A stretch of 64,000 nt of DNA from Cadophora sp. MPI-SDFR-AT-0126 (GCA_020747065.1 JAGMVK010000012.1:1860001-1924000), one strand, 5' to 3'. Counted from the first letter of the stretch, positions 40,553 through 52,640 are shown. Numbers and translations: made by a program. The notes: a model not told the origin generated them from the sequence alone.

Positions 40553-43142
40553 ATGGTACAAGAACGAGGATTCGCTCCTAGGAACCAGCTCGCCTCCTCC
40601 TCTTACATCATCAAATCCTCAAGGAACATGCTACAATCTAGAGCTCGGGCTGAGGAGTCTAGACTCGACGTTGAACGGCGTCTAAAGTATCTAGGTGCAG
40701 CACGCGTCAGCCTCGATGTGCTCCGTCTCTATTGGGATGGCACAAACGTGCGAAGGGAGCCAAGCAGACAGCATGTGGAGATATTGGCGGAGTGCTTTCA
40801 CAAGGAAGGATGTCACCGCTTGAAACTGCACAATCATGTACCCGCGAAGATCTCCCAGGATTGTCTGGATTCGGCGTTACGTAATTCGAGTGTTTCAGCA
40901 CACCAATTGCTGAATGGTGTCCCAGAGCTCACCTTCCCGGACGATTACAAGCTTGATTATTTGCATGGACTACATAGAATTGAGGCTGCCCGAGAATTTC
41001 TCTCTGAGACAGACAAATGGTGGACAGTCGATCTCTACTTGTCAGGTATAGTCAAGCCTGATCAACAGATGTTCAAACTAACCCCCACGGGTAGACCTCG
41101 ACACTAACCTGGAAACTTGCCTCATTGAAGAATACTCAAACGAGGAGGAGCCTTCCGATGGTGAAGTGTATCGCAAAATACGTCAATACAAGGATAATTT
41201 CATCTTCAGGCAGCGATGGCGAGCTCGGCTGAAGAAGACCCGAGCAAGGGACATGACCACCTTGCTCCGGAACGAGGAATTGACGGAAGCCTTCGATAGC
41301 CTATTACCTATCTACGGTCTTTGGGATGGAATGATGTTGACTACAATTCACAAGATAACGCCAATGAAATGCCCCGAAGTAAGTAACAAGTGGATCTTAG
41401 CATACAAGCTAATTTTGCCTTAGCTAATCACGAATTACCTCGAACGTATAAAGGAATTCTACTCGGACTTGGTTGAGGGTGATGAGCATGCAATGCAGAA
41501 GATTGATCCGGCGACGGTGAAGGCCATAGAGCTGAGAGCGCCGCGAGCATCGACGAAGGATGCAAAGTTTCTCTACAGCGAGATACACGGGGGCAGGATA
41601 TTCAGTGCCTTCAGCGATCCTGAACGTGAAGAGATCTGGAGACGCCTACAGACGTTCGAGGGACTTGTGCCGTCCCTGTACACGTTTTTCCACGATATTC
41701 TGTATCTGGAGCTCCTTACCGACTCGGTGAGGTGGCTGACACGAATTCCAAAGAACAAAAGTCTCATCGAAGCTCTTCAAAAACGGTTCACCGGTGTGAA
41801 TCAGGAGAATGGCCTTATCAGAATCCAAAGAACAGAAGGCACGTTCGTTCATCGGGAAGGCAACCGCGCAGATCAGATCGATTATGGAATTCGACAGCTG
41901 TTCGCCTTCGCCATGCGCGAATACCCTTCCATGCCGCGGGAGCCTAAGGAGGAGGATCTGCTGCAACAGCCAAGGGCACACGCCGTCCCTTCCGTGTTGC
42001 ATTGCTTTGCTGATCTTGCAAGTGACTTGGGATTTGCATCCGACGAGATCACGGCTTTGAAGCAGCTAGGCACAGATGCTAGGCGAACATACCCGCGATC
42101 AAGGCCTATCCTAGTGACTTCTGGGCCTGGTGTTGCACTATCTGTCAGGTGTGGGAAGCCCCGGTGCCGGTCTTCTAAAACAGATCGCAACTTGTTGTTT
42201 ATCGATCACCTGCACGATACACGACAAGATCAAGGAGATGGCATAACGTCCTTCTTCGTTCGGAAATCTGTATACCTTGCATTCTTTGGCAGGCCGTCTA
42301 GGATGGGAACCCCAACCATGGACAATGATATGGAAGATACGGATAGTGTGCTGTCTTATTATCACAGGGAAGATAGAGGTCGATCCCAGGAGCCTTCTGG
42401 GGTAGATCAGACTAGAGGTCAATCGCAGCCCTCGAGTGCGCAAGAAGAGAGAAGGCAAGAACAACGCAGGCAAGAACAAGAGCTGCAGAGAAGGCTGGAG
42501 CAAGAGAGTGTGGACCAGGAGAGATTGGAGCGGGAGAGATTGGAGCGGGAGAGATTGGAGTGGGAGAGATTGGAGTGGGAGAGGTTGCAGCAGGAGTTGA
42601 AGCAGGAGATATTGAACAGGGAGAGACTGCAGCAAGAGGAATTAGAAAGGGAGAGACTAGAGCGGGAGAGACTAGAGCGGGAGAGACTAGAGCAGGAGAG
42701 GCGAGAACAACACAGACAAGAACAGCTCAGGCAAGAAGAAGAATTACAGAGGAGGTTAGAGGAGGAAAGGCTGGAGCGGGAAAGACGAGCACAGGATCAA
42801 CACGAGCAAGAGAAGGTCGAAATCCAATTCAAGGTCTGGGAGGGACATCACTGGAAAGTGGTGCCATCAATACATGCCCATCCAGAGGACTCATCCGAAG
42901 TTGAACGAATTGTTAAGAAGTATATAAGGAAGAAATTCCGGGCACTCAACACCAAGTTACAGATGCTTGCTCCACGAGATTGTTTCCAGGCGGTAATAGA
43001 TGATCGGACACATACGATATTGCTAGTCTCACAGGACAGTCTTCGTACTGATGAGATGGAAGAATCTGCTAAGAGACTGCATGACTATGCGTTGAGGACA
43101 GAAAATATATCGAGATTCTACCACGGAAAGAAGCGTCGTTAA
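40553..43142 (+). CDS. DUF3723 family protein, three exons, 831 aa
   Basis: Exons are 40553-41045, 41095-41378 and 41424-43142; introns of 49 nt (GTATAG..AACTAAC..GGGTAG) and 45 nt (GTAAGT..GCTAATT..CCTTAG) join exactly. The N-terminal YLGAARVSLDVLRLYWDG..REPSRQHVEILAECFHKEGCHRL..HVPAKI block is the hallmark I associate with DUF3723. The region around GKPRCRSSKTDRNLLFIDHLHD is further conserved-looking core. Residues about 610-725 are a Glu/Arg coiled coil built from LERER pentads, with 15-bp tandem DNA repeats underneath (about 42,515-42,720). Molecular function is unknown. DUF3723 genes are a recurring Starship accessory class. A broken relative lies at 57.8-58.5 kb. Confidence 0.82.
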
Positions 43143-43620
43143 GGCTCAACGTCAGATTCAGTCGCACGTTTGCATTCTGCATTCTAATCATATATCTAGT
43201 TGTATTCTATTGCTGTGGGCACGGGCAAATCTGTATTTGATTGACTGTTCTTCCTGGCCTCCTCCTGCTTTCCTCAGCTCAGCTTCTCTTCTCGACGGAT
43301 TAAACCCTCTCCTCTCTGCTCAATAAACTCAATATTGCGATCACTCACTTGAACCTCATCGTTTTGAGAGGTCCGGTCTATTTCCAAGGTCGCATCACAA
43401 TCATGCTAGTGGCCTGATTTGAAATAGTAATAGTTAAGAATAGTCCCTGGCCACGCTTCTTGAGCACAAAATTCTGGGTTGTCAGGGGTACAGATCGCCT
43501 GAATAGGCGGTAGCAATGAAAGACTGAAGCTTAATTAACCCTTTTGCAGCTTCAGAAGTCTAATCGCTAGTACTTAAAGGGGACGGCCACCCTCTTGGAC
43601 TTGCCTCTCTATCATCAACT
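43143..43620. other. Intergenic, promoter of the 43621 gene
   Basis: CT-rich stretches near 43,255-43,320 and 43,600; no gene or repeat seen. Confidence 0.4.
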
Positions 43621-44395
43621 ATGAACAAGATGCCGGGCTCTTTCTCTCGTTCCGACTCCCCGCACCCATTCCGCCTTCAGCGACATCCACCTCCACGGAC
43701 CAAGAAGACCAAGGCGCCCACCACTGATGAAGAGGCGCCCCAAGAAGAGCCTTCAATCACCCCAAATCCACCATTGCAAACAAGGTACATCGATATGCTC
43801 CTACAGTTGGACACAATTCCCAAGTTGCATAACATCCTCGCAGGTGTCTTCAGTTGGTTGCTACTCGCTGGATACCTCGTCTTGCCAGGAACATTCACAT
43901 CAATCCGGAATTCTCGTACACTTTCTGAGGGGGCGGGTAAGGCGGGTAAGGTCGTTGTCAAAGCTGCACAGAACCTGCCGCTACTTTGGTTGGCTGGATT
44001 CTGCTGTGGCGTTGCTTCAGTAGGGATGCTCTTCCTGTGCAGGATCTGGTACAGTAACTACAAGTGGATGCTGGATCGAATTATATGGTACGTTCGGTAA
44101 CAGCGAGGGTGTGTAAGGGGTAACTAAAATGTTCATGAGGCCCAGCTTGACCAATTCAGCGATTGGTTTCCTCACGACAATCATCAACATCTACACGGCT
44201 CGAGGCGGGCACTGGTCAGTTACTGCTATCGTCACAGCGGCGGTCACAGGGGGTTACACCACTATTATGCTAGTACTATTACTGGCATTTGATATATGGG
44301 GTATGAGGAAGATTATGAAGGAGCACGATGATAAGAAGAAAAAAGCGGAACAGGAGGAGGCTATGAGAGTGAGACGTGGGCGGGGTGAAGCATGA
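43621..44395 (+). CDS. Four-TM membrane protein, two exons, 240 aa
   Basis: Exon 1 (43621-44087) and exon 2 (44140-44395) flank a 52-nt intron (GTACGT..AACTAAA..CATGAG); phases 2+1 restore Trp and continue WPSLTNSAIGFL. The N-terminal 60 residues are Pro-rich and cytosol-like. Hydrophobic segments lie at about 73-95 (ILAGVFSWLLLAGYLVLPG), 120-143 (LPLLWLAGFCCGVASVGMLF), 158-176 and 183-207 (AIVTAAVTGGYTTIMLVLLL). The tail is highly charged (EHDDKKKKAEQEEAMRVRRG). Looks like an orphan fungal integral membrane protein; function unknown. Confidence 0.7.
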
Positions 44396-45128
44396 TCAAG
44401 CCATAAATGGTTCTTTCACTTCGATGGTCGTGAAATATTTGGGCGAGAATATATGAAACTTTGGCATGGCATTCATCAAGGGCACCTTGCAACTATTAGG
44501 CCAGCATTCCACTGTGGTGGCAAAGATTGTATACAATATTCTCCAATTTGTTTACCCAATGACCAATTGAAGCTATTCAAGCTTTTTATATAAATGAACC
44601 GGAGGCGAGGTATACTCTCTTTGAACAACTTTAAGGCTCTAGGTGAATTCCTCCTAAGCAGAGTAGATCCTCTAAGCTGAAGAGATAAAAGTAACAGAAA
44701 GCACTGCGACAATAAAAGCTCACGTACTTTGATCGTCATGCGGAAGGGAATTCTTCGAATGCTAGCAGTAGCATTTTGCCTCTCTGCATTGTCCTCGTGT
44801 GACGTATTGCGGGGGAAATAAGACTTAGCATCTGTCAGAAGTTGCATGAGTAATCTATTCTGTCGAGCATCACCCTATATATGCATCCGCTCTTTGAAGC
44901 CTCGTAGAAGAGTTCCCATTTAGGAAACAGATGGCATGACTACGCTTATTTAGCACAGCCAGCTATTTATGTCATGACCTGATGAATCTGGCATATTCTG
45001 ATTTAAGCTTAAGTCTTGGTTCGCAACCACAACCCACTCAACCCTTCCTACAAAACCGTCGTAGAATGAAGTCCTTTCAAGTAAATTAAATTGAAGATAC
45101 GATTATCAAGCCCTTCACAATACGTCTG
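44396..45128. other. Intergenic, no gene seen
   Basis: A 123-codon minus-strand frame (44476-44847) lacks domain features and is not called. Confidence 0.35.
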
Positions 45129-45464
45129 ATGTCTCCAGAAATGCGCAAAGCGGCGAAACGAAGAAACGAGAGGGTGAGGAGGAAAGAGGAGACTTTGCTT
45201 ATCAACACACACCGTTTAAGCGAGGAGCCTGGGGTCAAAGCCGCGGTGATCGTCCTACGGGGTGGGAGATATACTGTCTACAGCAGCTCCGACTGGTGGC
45301 CACCTTCTAAAAAGGAAATTGTAAGAAATCTACTGCCACGGGATCAATTTTGCTGACTTGACCAGGCGGGAACTTATCCACTTCCTAAGATTCTACAACC
45401 ACATGAATTAGAGAGGAAAATAGCCGCAAGATCATTGCATGTCAAGAAATGTAACAGATTGTAG
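45129..45464 (+). CDS. MADS-like mini-protein, two exons, 96 aa
   Basis: Exon 1 is 45129-45320 and exon 2 is 45366-45464, separated by a 45-nt intron (GTAAGA..GCTGACTTGACCAG). The protein begins MSPEMRKAAKRRNERVRRKE and has a segment resembling the beta part of SRF-type MADS boxes (VKAAVIVLRGGRYTVYSSSD), followed by WWPPSKKEIAGTYPLP. Many ascomycetes encode such short stand-alone MADS-like proteins; I know of no assigned function. DNA binding is plausible from the basic N-terminus but inferred. Confidence 0.6.
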
Positions 45465-45665
45465 CCTATCGAGCAAGTCCGTTGCGTGCATGGAGATGGG
45501 AAGGGAAGGCTTGCTAGTGAACATAATTGAGGCTCTGCCATATTATATCAAGACATTCAGTTGAAATCGACATACACAGCAATTTCTAGAATAAAGTCAA
45601 GCCGGGGACATAAGAGTCAATCGCTGCAAAAGCGAACATCAGGCATGATAGATGTCATGTGGTAC

Positions 45666-46305
45666 TTATTGATCACTATCCGAACTATCACTACCCAAAG
45701 TAAAAAAATGCTCAAAGACTTGATCGAGGACCTCCCGAAGATTTCGAGCATTATCCCTCGCCCTCAAAAGAAGAAGCTGAGTTGCGCGGGTCTCCTTGTT
45801 GGCACCGAGTCCGTAAACCATATCAAGAGCTCCCTCGACTGCTTCCTCGATAGAGTTCAGCTTGTCCGATGCTCGACAAGAGTTCTCAGACAAGTCCAAG
45901 GGGAATATGCGGCGCCTTTTGGACATGTTCTTGCCGCTTTTGTGGCCGAATTTGACACTCCCCTCTGTCACATCATCCTTCGCTCCAACACCCGCATGTC
46001 CGTGTTTGTCGCAGGGTGGCTGCTGAATATCTGCCTTCGCCGTTTGTTTCCTCTTCCGGGGTCCGGAGACAGTTGGCTTCGAAGATGTCTCTTCTATCTT
46101 GATTGGGTGTTCTAGTCAAACATTAGCATGGGATGTAGAACGGTTTTTGTAGCGAGCTACCTTGAGAATCATCCAGAACCTGAACTTCACTCGATTCCAA
46201 CGAGGACGTGTACAGATCGCGGGTTGGCTGGGTAAGATTCTCCCCCGGGAGGGGAGTTGCGTTGTTGCATGAGCCCGAAACTTTGCTTGCGCTAGACTTC
46301 GTCAT
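45666..46305 (-). CDS. Basic nuclear-type unknown protein, two exons, 196 aa
   Basis: Exon 1 (46305-46161) begins MTKSSASKVSGSCNNATPLP. A 49-nt intron (GTAGCTC..GCTAATG..TGACTAG, 46112-46160) joins phase 1 to exon 2 (46111-45666). Exon 2 has basic clusters (GPRKRKQTAK, KNMSKRRRIF), a helical stretch (ATQLLLLRARDNARNLREVL) and ends acidic (SDSSDSDQ). Probably nuclear; no recognised domain. The unspliced frames on the opposite strand (45561-46115) are shadows. Confidence 0.6.
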
Positions 46306-46663
46306 GATCGCGGTTATATTATGAAAAATGATGTGGAAGAAGTGGGACTTCAAAAAGAGAAAAGGAGGGAGGAGTGACCTTCTTATACCTGTCTCCTGGG
46401 GCGCAGCCCCCAAGCGTATACTACTCTCAGGGACGATAGCCCAGGATACGTGGCAATGCGTGGAATTGACCGCCTTGAGCGGCACCGAGGTCAGGAGCGG
46501 ATGCAAAACACTTGCAAGGGACGATTTGCAGTACGATCACTCTGATCAATGCCGACCTGAATAGGCCAATACATGATGACACGCCAGCACGCGAACCACA
46601 GTCCCATTCGATGCATGTTTTATTATTTATACCAGTATCTAAGTATTCCAACTATTCTGTACG

Positions 46664-47710
46664 TCACGTAACATCCACCCTGCCGGATACAGACTCTCTA
46701 TTGATATTCAACAGGTCTATCCTTGATGCCTCCATGGCGAATCGTACCCTTGGCGCAAGCTTGCTTGCGGCCTTAGCATTAGCGAGGAAAGGATGCTGGC
46801 TTGTCAGTGATGACTCCAGTCGCTGGGCATATTACTTACTCTCATCAAGCTTTGGATTGAACCAGTCAAGCAACACGAGACGAAATCAATCACCTTTTCG
46901 GGCCAAACGTCCTCCTCGTATCTCAATAGCAACATCTCTTCCACTATCTTTGCCATGAATGGTAGATCGAGGAGGGCATGCGCGAATCTTGAACTCTCAT
47001 CCGATGCTTTTCGCCCGTACTGCTCCAAATCTAACACTAGGCTCTGGTCAGTGAGTCTAACACATGCCAATGGTCGTTCTTACCAATCTTGATTTTCCCC
47101 TCTGCTGATATTCGAATATCAGACATAGACAGCTCCTTACAAGATATCCCTCTTAACAAAAGGTACCCCGCGCCGGTCAAGACCTATTGCTGTGAGCAGG
47201 TACTTCAAAATAGTGCGCTTGATGTACCTCTGTGATGATCGTGGCGATTTCCCACTCCTCGAACGGGAAGGATAGAAAGTTGGTGTCAGCTAGAGACAAC
47301 TCGAGATATTCCGAAGCGGTAAATATCCTATCGCTGTGACAATATACATCGTATATTGCAGCGATATTAGGATGTTCAATTCCTGAGAGTGCTTGAAGAA
47401 GCTCCATGCTTCCCGGGTTCGGATACTCGCGAATTGTGGCTCTGGAGAAGTACTTTCCTGGGCAGCTGGCCAAGGAAGGTTCCACAGATCCGGACCTGAT
47501 CAGAGTATAATCATCCCAGGGAGATCTCAACCACATTCTGAGAAGTTTCCCCGGCGATCGTACACTTTCGGGGTAAGGCGATAATGGGCCCTCACCTGCG
47601 GGAGAGAGCTCGCTTTTTGAGAACTCATCCACAAGATCAGTGTAAATGCGTTTCACGCGGCGAAGGCCCCAACGGGGTGGTACCGAAGAGCGGTCAGATG
47701 CGTCGGACAT
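46664..47710 (-). CDS. Protein-kinase-fold pseudokinase 1, four exons, 303 aa
   Basis: Exons are 47710-47228, 47183-47084, 47036-46840 and 46795-46664; three introns of 44-47 nt join in phase. The N-lobe shows FSRATIREYP, with Arg where the VAIK lysine belongs, HPNIAAIYDVYC, and a hinge-like FTASEYLELSL. The catalytic-loop region reads ISCKELSMSDIRISAEGKIKI: no HRD Asp. The DFG region is VLDLEQYG. The C-lobe ends with SLMRHPFL. It is therefore expected to be catalytically dead. It has the same exon plan as the gene at 56292-57481 (exon 2 is 100 nt in both, same phases), so the two are paralogues. Role unknown; possibly a scaffold or decoy. Confidence 0.75.
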
Positions 47711-48563
47711 CCTGGGTTATCGGAAATGGAAATATTAGGAGGAAAGTCCAGCGAGTGTGGAGGGTCATCGCAAGAGCCTTCATAAATGGTTCAGTCGGTT
47801 CAATCAGAACTTTGGCGTGTGCTCTCTTGAACTATCTGAGCAATAAAACATCCCAAATCTGAGATGTAACATTTATTTGGAGACGCTTTATTAGGTAAAC
47901 AGTCGATTAGGAGTTGACCGTTTTAAGCGAGAGCTTAAATAAGGATAATGCGTGATCATGTCCCTTTATGTTTAGCATATTCGTGGTCTGATCATAACCT
48001 AAATAGGAACCCTTGAACAGTTAATTTGGGAAATACTGATTTCCGGCGGTGATCCCTGAGACCCTGAACATTCGTCGCTGAAATAAGTATATGTCAAATA
48101 AACAAAGCACTTAACGGCAAAGCAGGGGTGCAGTTCAAGAGGTTTTTCACTTTGGCCAGTTCGAGTGGAAGTTACCAAGTCGGGCAACGGTGGGCAGTAT
48201 ACGATAGAACATATTCCAGATCTCCCAGGTGATTATAACGATTACTTATGTTAATGAGAATAAGGATATTTACTAAAATCGTAACTGAGCAGAGTAGGCA
48301 TTTGGCGCCCTGCATCGCCTGAAAGTTCCTCCAGCTCCGTTCAAAGGTAAGGCTGGTTCCAACATCTGCAAGTCTTCGACAGGCAGTGCTCGTCGCCAGT
48401 GGTAATGACCATTTAAGGTGACTGCTATGCAGCTGTGTGATTCAATCGAAGCCTTTTACTCCTTATACCTATGATTTAGGTCAGCGCTGGCGCTTGAAGC
48501 CCAAGTAGGTAGTGTGCCTACACCCGTCCAGCCGTATCAAGATCACCAAAACGGCCATCATCA
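47711..48563. other. Intergenic, no confident gene
   Basis: A 62-codon minus-strand frame (47999-48187) is too weak to call. Nothing else structured seen. Confidence 0.35.
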
Positions 48564-48728
48564 CTAACCCTCCTCTTCGTCATTGCCCCAACCCGTGATC
48601 TTTGTCACGAAGCCTGGAAGTCGCGCGCCCAAAATCCAATAATGAGTGATGAAGTATGCTCCGAGAAGTACTCCTACAATAATAACAACGATCAGGGCCG
48701 CACCTGTAGTGGCACTGGTAATGCGCAT
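48564..48728 (-). CDS. Possible 54-aa single-pass membrane peptide
   Basis: Reads MRITSATTGAALIVVIIVGV, LLGAYFITHYW and continues to NDEEEG. One strong hydrophobic helix (about residues 8-27), then a basic and finally an acidic tail. The frame is intact from ATG to stop and the hydrophobic pattern is unlikely in random sequence, but it could be the last exon of a larger gene. Unknown function. Confidence 0.35.
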   Translation of the reverse strand: MRITSATTGAALIVVIIVGVLLGAYFITHYWILGARLPGFVTKITGWGNDEEEG

Positions 48729-49009
48729 CGTGTTTCTTGGCAGAGGTAGGCCAGTGGTCCAACAGCAGGGGTCGCAAAATGACGATCAGTTGACAGGAAT
48801 TTCCTTGGGGCTAGCTCCTGAGCAGTCTATGAGTTTTACGGACATAAGCTGCGTGGGCTTCTCTCATTTCAGCTGCGACTGTCTCCAAGCGCTCGTGAAA
48901 TTTCAACTCGGTGTGCTTTATTCACCACTCATGATAGGAATCAGTATTTCCAACCGCTTGGCTATTCTATCTAACGCTTGATTTTTAAGTTGATGCATTC
49001 CTATTGGCA

Positions 49010-51540
49010 CACAAATTTCTCCGAATAGGTGCATTCCTTCGTGTTGTATACAAATGGGGAATATGCCTAAATTTGCATATCCCTAAAGCAACCCTACAAT
49101 TGTCCTCTGAATCAATCTTGAGCATAAGAATATTTAGGCACGAGACAAACGACGGTGGGGGACCCTTTTTAGTGCACACTAAATTTTAGGCATACGCAAA
49201 TTAAGCATACGCCCTCGCGACAACGACGCCGAGGAAATCCTTAACTAGTCACAAGTTAACCATATGCAGGTTTAAGTACATTCGCCTGAGACAAGTGCCG
49301 GGAGGGGGGGAGGAGTGCGGCCTTCTGGGCAGGTTCTGTTTAGTTATCCGCAGATTTAAACATATGCCCCGAGACAGGCGAGCGGGCAGATTCTTCTGTG
49401 CAGACTCAATTTCAAGTATACGCAGATTTAGGTATATAACCTTGTGACAAGTGACGCCGGGAAATCCTTCAGGCAAGTCCTTCTCCCATAAACAGATTTA
49501 AGCACATACCCCAGAGACAAGCGCCGGGAAGGGGTGGGGTGCGACCTTCTATGGAGATTCCGTTTTAGGCATGCGTGATCTGAGCCTGTGCCCCGAGATA
49601 AGCGAGCAGGCAGATCCTTCCGTCTAATCTCAGTTTTAGGCATACGCAGATTTAGGACAAGTGATACCAGGGAAATCCTTCTCGAATTTCTTTTTTAATG
49701 TATACGCAAATTTAAGCGTATGCCCTCGTGACAGGGAGGCTGAAGATATCCTCATATACAAACCAAGTGATGCTTGTAGAGCGTGCTTCAAATGCCAAAG
49801 AGATGACGGCGGTGGGAAGAATTACTTCCCAACTACTGTTTAGCTGGTTGCTTTATCTTGCGCTGTATTTTCAAGTTGATGCATTCCTATTGAGACTGGT
49901 TAATTAAGGATTTCGCTCTTTATTTGTTAGCACATGCAGATTTGAGCATATGCACCCGGGGATGAGCGACCGGCTGATATTTCTGTGTACATTTAGTATT
50001 AGGCAGACTCAGTTCTAGGCATACGCAGATTTGGGTGTTCCAGTGAAAAGAGTGCCGTGGAAGGACTCCGAGGAAAATCCTTCTCGCGACTTGGTTTTGA
50101 GCATACGAATATTTAAGCATATGCTGCAGAGACAAGTGCCGGTCGGGAAGGGGGCAGGGTACGACCTTCTTGATTTAAGGCATACGCAAATTTAAGCATA
50201 TGCCCCAAAAACAAGCGACGGTGGGGCGAGCCCTTTCTACAGACCTCGTTTTAGGCAGACTCAGTTTACGCAGATTTGGGTGTATGCCCCAGTGACAAGT
50301 GATGCCGTGAAAAGCCTCTGAGCAAATCCTGCTCGAGACTTAGTTCGTCGCTTGCCATATGCTTAAATCTGCATATGCCTAAAATTGAGTCTACACAGAA
50401 GGACTAGCCCAGTCAACTAATAGTCCCTGGCGGCAGCACCGCCTTTTTTTTTTAGTGCAACCTCGGTGCATAGGCAGGCTGTGTAAGATCTGCCCGGAGA
50501 AGACCGGAGAAGACCGGACAAGAAAATATACTTTGAAAGCTTCTAAGCATGTAATATCGCGCCGGGGAATCTGTGTGAAATTACTAGAGTCACCATCAGC
50601 TCAATCCAAACAAGCATTCTGATGCTGGTTGATGGAGCCCGCCAGAGCACGCCAGTTGGCGTGCTGGCGTGCTGGCGCGGTTCCAGGATCACTCGCCACA
50701 GCCACATTTGCGTATGCCTAAGATTGAGTCTGCGCAGAATGCCACACCCCTACCTCCGCCTTCCCCCCCGGTTGTCTTGGGGCATATCCGTAAATCTGCG
50801 TATACCCAAAATTGAGGCTGCACAACAGGGTTACCCACCGTCGCTTGTCTCGACGGCATATGCTTAGATTTGCGTATGCCTTAAATCAAGAAGGTCGTAC
50901 CCCCGCCCCCTTCCCGGCCGGCGCTTGCCTCGGGGGCATATTCTTAACTTGGCGTATGCCCGACATCAAAAACGCCGGCACCCCTACCCCTCCAAGTGCT
51001 TGTCTCGAGGGCACATGCTTAAATCTACGTATGCTTAAATCTGAGTCTGCGCAGAAGGCGGCACCCCCCGCCCCCGTCCCAGGGCTTGTCTTGAGGCATA
51101 TATTTAAATCTGCGTATGTCTAAAACTGGGTCTGCAGAAGTGGCGCTCCCTCCACCCCCCCTGCAGTCGCTTGTCATGGGGGCATATGCTTAATCTGCGT
51201 ATACCTCAAATCAAGAAGGCCGCACCTTAAATCCCGCCCCTCCCAGTACTTGTCATAGGGCATATGTTTAAATCTGCGTATGCCTAAAATCAAGAAAGCC
51301 GTACCCCACCTCCTTCCCAGCACTTGTCTCGGGGGCATATGCTTAACTTGCGTATGCCTAAGATTGAGTCTGCGCAGAAGGCCGCACCCCCACCCCCCGC
51401 TCCTGCCCCTCCCGTGCCTGTTATAAGAGCATATACCTAAACTGCATATGCTTAAATTGAGTCTACACAACACGCCCCCCCCCCCCCCCCCCTTCCCGGT
51501 CGCTTGTCTCAGGAAACATACTTGCATCTGCGTATTCTCA
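49010..51540. repeat. Hairpin satellite array, two orientation blocks
   Basis: Units run in the GGCATACGC-to-GCATATGCC direction from about 49,170 to 50,330 and in the opposite direction from about 50,340 to 51,540. A unique 200-bp element sits near the switch (50486-50690). A good core is at 50179-50204. An 18-nt C run lies at 51475-51492. ORFs here encode only repeat peptides (LSRGICLNLRIxK type). Confidence 0.85.
50486..50690 (+). repeat. Dispersed repeat R2, copy A
   Basis: Runs from AGATCTGCCCGGAGAAG to GCGCGGTTCCAGGATC and matches the reverse complement of 62029-62202, including CAAGCATTCTGATGCTGGTT, GATGGAG, CGCCAGAGCACGCC and CGCGGTTCCAGGATC. Copy A has an extra stretch of about 25 bp (GTGTGAAATTACTAGAGTCA region) relative to B. 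Both copies are embedded in satellite arrays, 11.5 kb apart and inverted. Confidence 0.7.
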
Positions 51541-51543
51541 AGA

Positions 51544-51621
51544 TTACTAGTCGGTCCACCTTCTGTGGCTCGGGGCTCGCTTACACGAGCCCCGAGCCAC
51601 AGAAGGTGGACCGACTAGTAA
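51544..51621. repeat. Fold-back hairpin element C: perfect 36-bp arms, 6-nt loop
   Basis: Left arm 51544-51579 and right arm 51586-51621 are exact reverse complements (TTACTAGTCGGTCCACC .. and .. GGTGGACCGACTAGTAA) around the loop CTTACA. With 36 of 36 pairs it shows no decay, so it is recent or maintained. It closes the 49-51.5 kb array and lies 258 bp from the solo LTR. Confidence 0.9.
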
Positions 51622-51878
51622 CCCTATGGACAAAGATATCTTCGGTGTCGCTTAGTTAAGCAATATATCAAATTTGCAGATAATTAAAGTTAAGTCTGTT
51701 CATGAGGATATTCTCCGCGTCGTTTATGGGGGGCATGTACTTAGATTTTTGTATCGTTAGAATCAAGTCTGCAAATAAGGATATCCTCAGTGTCCTATGT
51801 TAGGACAGTATATGCTTATCTTTCCTAGAAAGTTGGCTCACTCTACCTGCTACCCATGGATAGCCATCACCTTAATAT

Positions 51879-52098
51879 TGTTACGGCGCTGGACCGGTGC
51901 CTGGACAGCTTATCACCTGACAAGGATGAGTCACGGGTTGCGTCACATGACCAGGTTTCTGTATATATACTCAACCTCTCCCTCTCTCCCCTTCTCTCCT
52001 TAGCTTTAGATCCTCGTATATAGGCATTCTACTTCTCTCAGGGCTTCGACCTATTTGCTTAGTGTCTCCCCTGAATCATAAGTAACCGGGCCGCCACA
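51879..52098. mobile_element. Solo LTR, 220 bp, with AATAT target duplication
   Basis: Begins TGTTACGGCGC and ends GGGCCGCCACA, i.e. TG..CA termini, flanked on both sides by AATAT (51874-51878 and 52099-52103). It contains a TATATATA box and CT-rich promoter-like sequence. No internal retrotransposon sequence is adjacent, so it is a solo LTR left by recombination. LTR superfamily not assigned. Confidence 0.85.
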
Positions 52099-52179
52099 AA
52101 TATCTACAATAGTTTCTGTTCCCTTAATAATTTGTGAGCAAAGTATTTGCCCGTGAAGTGACGTCAAGGAAAACTTCCG

Positions 52180-52640
52180 AGGAGAGTCTCCTCGAGACCC
52201 AGTTTTTGGCCGTAAATTTAAGCATATGCCACGGAGAAAAGCGGCAGTAGCGGGGGACCCTATTGTGTCGACTCAATTTGAAGCATACGCAGATTCAAGC
52301 GTATATTCCCAAGGCAAACAATGGAGATGATTCTTTTGTGCAAACTTAATTTTAGGCATATATCGGTTCAAGTATATGCACTTATGACAAGTGACGCTAG
52401 AGAAACCCTCTGAGGAAATCCTTCTCGAGACTTGGCTTTAGATATACGCAAATTTAAGTATATGCGCCCAAGACAAGCACCGGCGGGGGTGTCTTTCTGC
52501 AGACTCAATTTTATTAGGCATACACAAATTTAGGTATATGCCCTCGAGCCAGGCGCCCGAAGGGGGGTTGGGGTACAGCGTTCTTGATTTTTGGCATACG
52601 CAGTTGTAAAGCATATGCTTAAATTCGCATGTGCCTAACG
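52180..52640. repeat. Short hairpin satellite array
   Basis: Five units in one orientation with cores such as AAGCATACGCAGATTCAAGC and linkers GACGCTAGAGAAACCC and TTCTGCAGACTCAATTTTA. It ends about 270 bp before the ferric reductase start. Confidence 0.75.

Noticed and set aside
44476..44847. 123-codon minus-strand frame
   Set aside because: No start context, domain or splice evidence; composition like random sequence.
45561..46115. 184-codon plus-strand frame
   Set aside because: Antisense to a well-spliced minus-strand gene (45666-46305) and without domain features.
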